NCBI GenBank assembly: GCA_004322375.1
Contig: SCUC01000357.1
Coordinates: 1-7,801, forward strand
DNA from: Bacteroidota bacterium
GTDB taxonomy: Bacteria; Bacteroidota; Ignavibacteria; UBA10030; SZUA-254
Direction: 5' to 3'
Length of the DNA stretch: 7,801 nucleotides
Part shown: piece after piece, positions 5,945-7,801 of the stretch
Numbering within the stretch: position 1 is the first letter of the stretch
Layout of the letters: each line of letters begins with the position of its first letter
The notes under the pieces: model-generated
The model's database searches: none
Told to the model about the DNA's origin: nothing
What the model saw: only the letters and a program-made list of their open reading frames with translations
Translations under genes and position numbers: made by a program

Positions 5945-7801
5945 ACTTCTCTTTAATTTCAACGACAATATTTGCATAGGCGCGAACACGGATGTAATCG
6001 CTCGTTGTAAAGGGGGTAATCTGATTACCGGAATTAACTTTCAACTGAACGATAATGCGTTCTGCGTCATTAAATTTATCAGCATCGCTTGGCTGTATGC
6101 CGATACGAATCGGAGCAAGGGTACGTGATGGGTTCGCAGGAGTGCCTTCATTTATGGCGATAGCAGGATCACTTACTTTTGGAAGAGTAAGAATTGGAGT
6201 GTTGCTAACATTCTGGAACGACGTAGTCAACTCTACACCCATTGGAAGAGCGTTTTCAATTTTAAAGAAGACGGAGGCCTGTTTTATCCGGTTCAAAACA
6301 TCTTTATCAATTTTGTCCTCCCCATCTCCTCCTATGTCAACTGTATCGGCAAATACCCCGTTAAAGATACCAATGCTGATAAGCGCATTGACATCTAACG
6401 AAGTATAGACGTTGGTAGTATCTTCAACCGTTCCGGTTTGAAGCGATGCATAAACATCATACGGGTTCACTAACGCCGTTCCATGGATGAGAATACGTTC
6501 ACCCCGATGTGTAAGGAAATCGGAAACAAATCGAGAGAGATTTGTGAATGAAAGCGCGGAATGCTGATTGGGTTGAATCCTGAACGCGTTAGGGTCGGAA
6601 CTACCGCCTCCGGGTTGAAGCGCCATTGTTGCTATAGTAGCTCCGGAGGAATTCAATCCTTTCACCTGAAGATGTAAATCTACGGGATGCCCTATTGCGG
6701 AGAAGAGATTCATTTGCATTGTGATGGAGTCTAACACAACACTATCTGCGCTGAAGTTGGAAGAGAGATTGCCAATATCGAGGTCAACAGTGTCGTTTAC
6801 GTCTAACCAAATAGGTTTGGAGACGCCGGTAACTTTTTTAATGACATAGGGTGTATCTGTAGAAAGTAACGTTAAACGGATAAGGTCGTTTGCATGAACG
6901 GTAACCGGAGTGGGGGAGCCCAAGGAGGTGGAAGCGACCCTGAGCGAGCAGGTGGCTGTTTTAGAAAGCCCATTGACAGCGCGAATTTTCCATTCCGTTA
7001 AGTCGTAATCGTACGTGAGATTCGCGTTGGCATCGAGCGGGATATCGAGTTCAAATGATTCGTTTGTAGAGGCATTGACGAATTCTTTCATTTCGATGTG
7101 TGCTGTAACGCCGATTTCCAATGTGTTTTCAACCTGGAGACGGAACGCGCCTTTTTTTAATGTTATCTCATTAAAGTAGGTCGAATCATCGAAAAGATAT
7201 GGGCTATAAGCGGTCGAGTATTCTAACCGTTCAAATGTTTGTCCACGGATTTCATCAGCTACGCCGTTAGCAATTCGTAGAGAAACGGAGAGCCCTGAAT
7301 CGGGGTTTACCAGTACGGTATTTCCACTACTGCCGTCAGAATTCATTTTCAAAAATATTTTGATTCCCTTCCGTACAGTTTTATTTGCCAGCGATGCAGA
7401 TGGAGGAGACCATGTTGAGTATGGTTGAATAGTTATCGCGGGAAAGTATGCGACGTAATCCTCTGAGCCGCTGTTGATAATACCAAGTCCATCACTAAAG
7501 GTTATCGGAATAGGGAGCCCGTTACGCAGTTCTAGCGATACATCTCCTGAGGCAAAATGAGCGTACTCAAACTCTTTAATCGTCCGTAAGAATAACGTAT
7601 CTTCCCAATTAAAAGGAGGAATAACGGTCGGAGTCGGCGGTACTGTTCCTAATATTGTTTCTGCATTTACAAAAGCATTTATCGGTTGAACGATGTTGGT
7701 ATTGAATGTTCCGATTCTCTGTTCAATCGTAAGCGAAGGGTCGGGATGCAAGACTAGCTGATCACCAACGCTGAGCGAATCGAATTTGAATTGTGCCGGG
7801 T
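5943..7801 (-). CDS. Large beta-rich, probably exported protein of unknown function (5' end outside window)
   Basis: I do not recognise this gene. The frame is open to the right edge of the window: before the TTG at 7751 it reads FKFDSLSVGDQLVL, so that TTG is internal, and at least 618 residues are visible. Composition is Thr/Ser/Asn/Val-rich with almost no cysteine (one seen), typical of periplasmic or surface beta-sandwich proteins; no membrane helix is seen in the visible part. A short module recurs: LELRNGLPIPIT (about 7540-7500), LQVENTLEIGVT (about 7150-7100) and FKIENALPMGVE (about 6270-6230), each near the start of a beta-rich block; a weaker candidate is near 6728-6660. A GGDGEDKIDKD acidic loop is at about 6345-6300. 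The C-terminus, IVVEIKEK, does not look like a type IX secretion sorting domain. It stops 12 bases before the barrel gene, so a shared envelope role is likely. The signal peptide, if present, lies outside. Confidence 0.75.
   Translation of the reverse strand, partial: PAQFKFDSLSVGDQLVLHPDPSLTIEQRIGTFNTNIVQPINAFVNAETILGTVPPTPTVIPPFNWEDTLFLRTIKEFEYAHFASGDVSLELRNGLPIPITFSDGLGIINSGSEDYVAYFPAITIQPYSTWSPPSASLANKTVRKGIKIFLKMNSDGSSGNTVLVNPDSGLSVSLRIANGVADEIRGQTFERLEYSTAYSPYLFDDSTYFNEITLKKGAFRLQVENTLEIGVTAHIEMKEFVNASTNESFELDIPLDANANLTYDYDLTEWKIRAVNGLSKTATCSLRVASTSLGSPTPVTVHANDLIRLTLLSTDTPYVIKKVTGVSKPIWLDVNDTVDLDIGNLSSNFSADSVVLDSITMQMNLFSAIGHPVDLHLQVKGLNSSGATIATMALQPGGGSSDPNAFRIQPNQHSALSFTNLSRFVSDFLTHRGERILIHGTALVNPYDVYASLQTGTVEDTTNVYTSLDVNALISIGIFNGVFADTVDIGGDGEDKIDKDVLNRIKQASVFFKIENALPMGVELTTSFQNVSNTPILTLPKVSDPAIAINEGTPANPSRTLAPIRIGIQPSDADKFNDAERIIVQLKVNSGNQITPFTTSDYIRVRAYANIVVEIKEK

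Noticed and set aside
5943..5972. Type IX secretion C-terminal sorting domain on the large minus-strand protein.
   Set aside because: The last residues (IVVEIKEK) lack the usual glycine-containing beta-sandwich end and the short basic terminal strand motif of such domains.
5745..6128. 127-codon plus-strand frame opposite the envelope gene pair.
   Set aside because: It runs antisense across the boundary of two well-supported minus-strand genes and shows no domain or plausible start; it is a shadow frame.

Overview
The window looks like ordinary chromosome from a member of the Bacteroidota/Chlorobiota/Ignavibacteriota (FCB) group, probably an uncultured Ignavibacteria- or Kryptonia-like lineage. 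This is an inference from a DUF3109 protein next to rpoN, an outer-membrane barrel of the DUF5723/PorV-like type, moderate GC content, and plus-strand genes without clear Shine-Dalgarno sites. No marker gene is present that would fix the phylum.

Plus strand, 1-4100: the C-terminal part of a DUF3109 (Cys-rich, YkgJ-like) protein that enters from outside the window; rpoN (sigma-54) 37 bases later; a 195-base spacer holding a degenerate palindromic repeat; then hslV and hslU, overlapping by ATGA, which encode the peptidase and the ATPase unfoldase of the two-component HslUV protease. Catalytic and ATPase motifs are intact in both, so the protease should be functional.

Spacer 4101-4361, between convergent transcription units: it carries a compact 129-base MITE-like element (4117-4245) with near-perfect terminal inverted repeats and three nested palindromes, followed by short AT-rich and CCACCTA-type repeats. 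No canonical intrinsic terminator is visible.

Minus strand, 7801-4362: a two-gene unit. The upstream gene is a large, unrecognised, probably exported beta-rich protein (5' end outside the window) with at least three copies of an N-x-L-P/E-[IM]-x-[IV] module. Twelve bases after its stop, behind a good Shine-Dalgarno, comes a signal-peptide-bearing outer-membrane beta-barrel protein. The tight spacing suggests the two work together at the cell envelope.

I see no defence system, CRISPR array, RNA gene or phage. The less ordinary content is the MITE-like element, whose two arms differ by compensatory changes, and the uncharacterised envelope gene pair.
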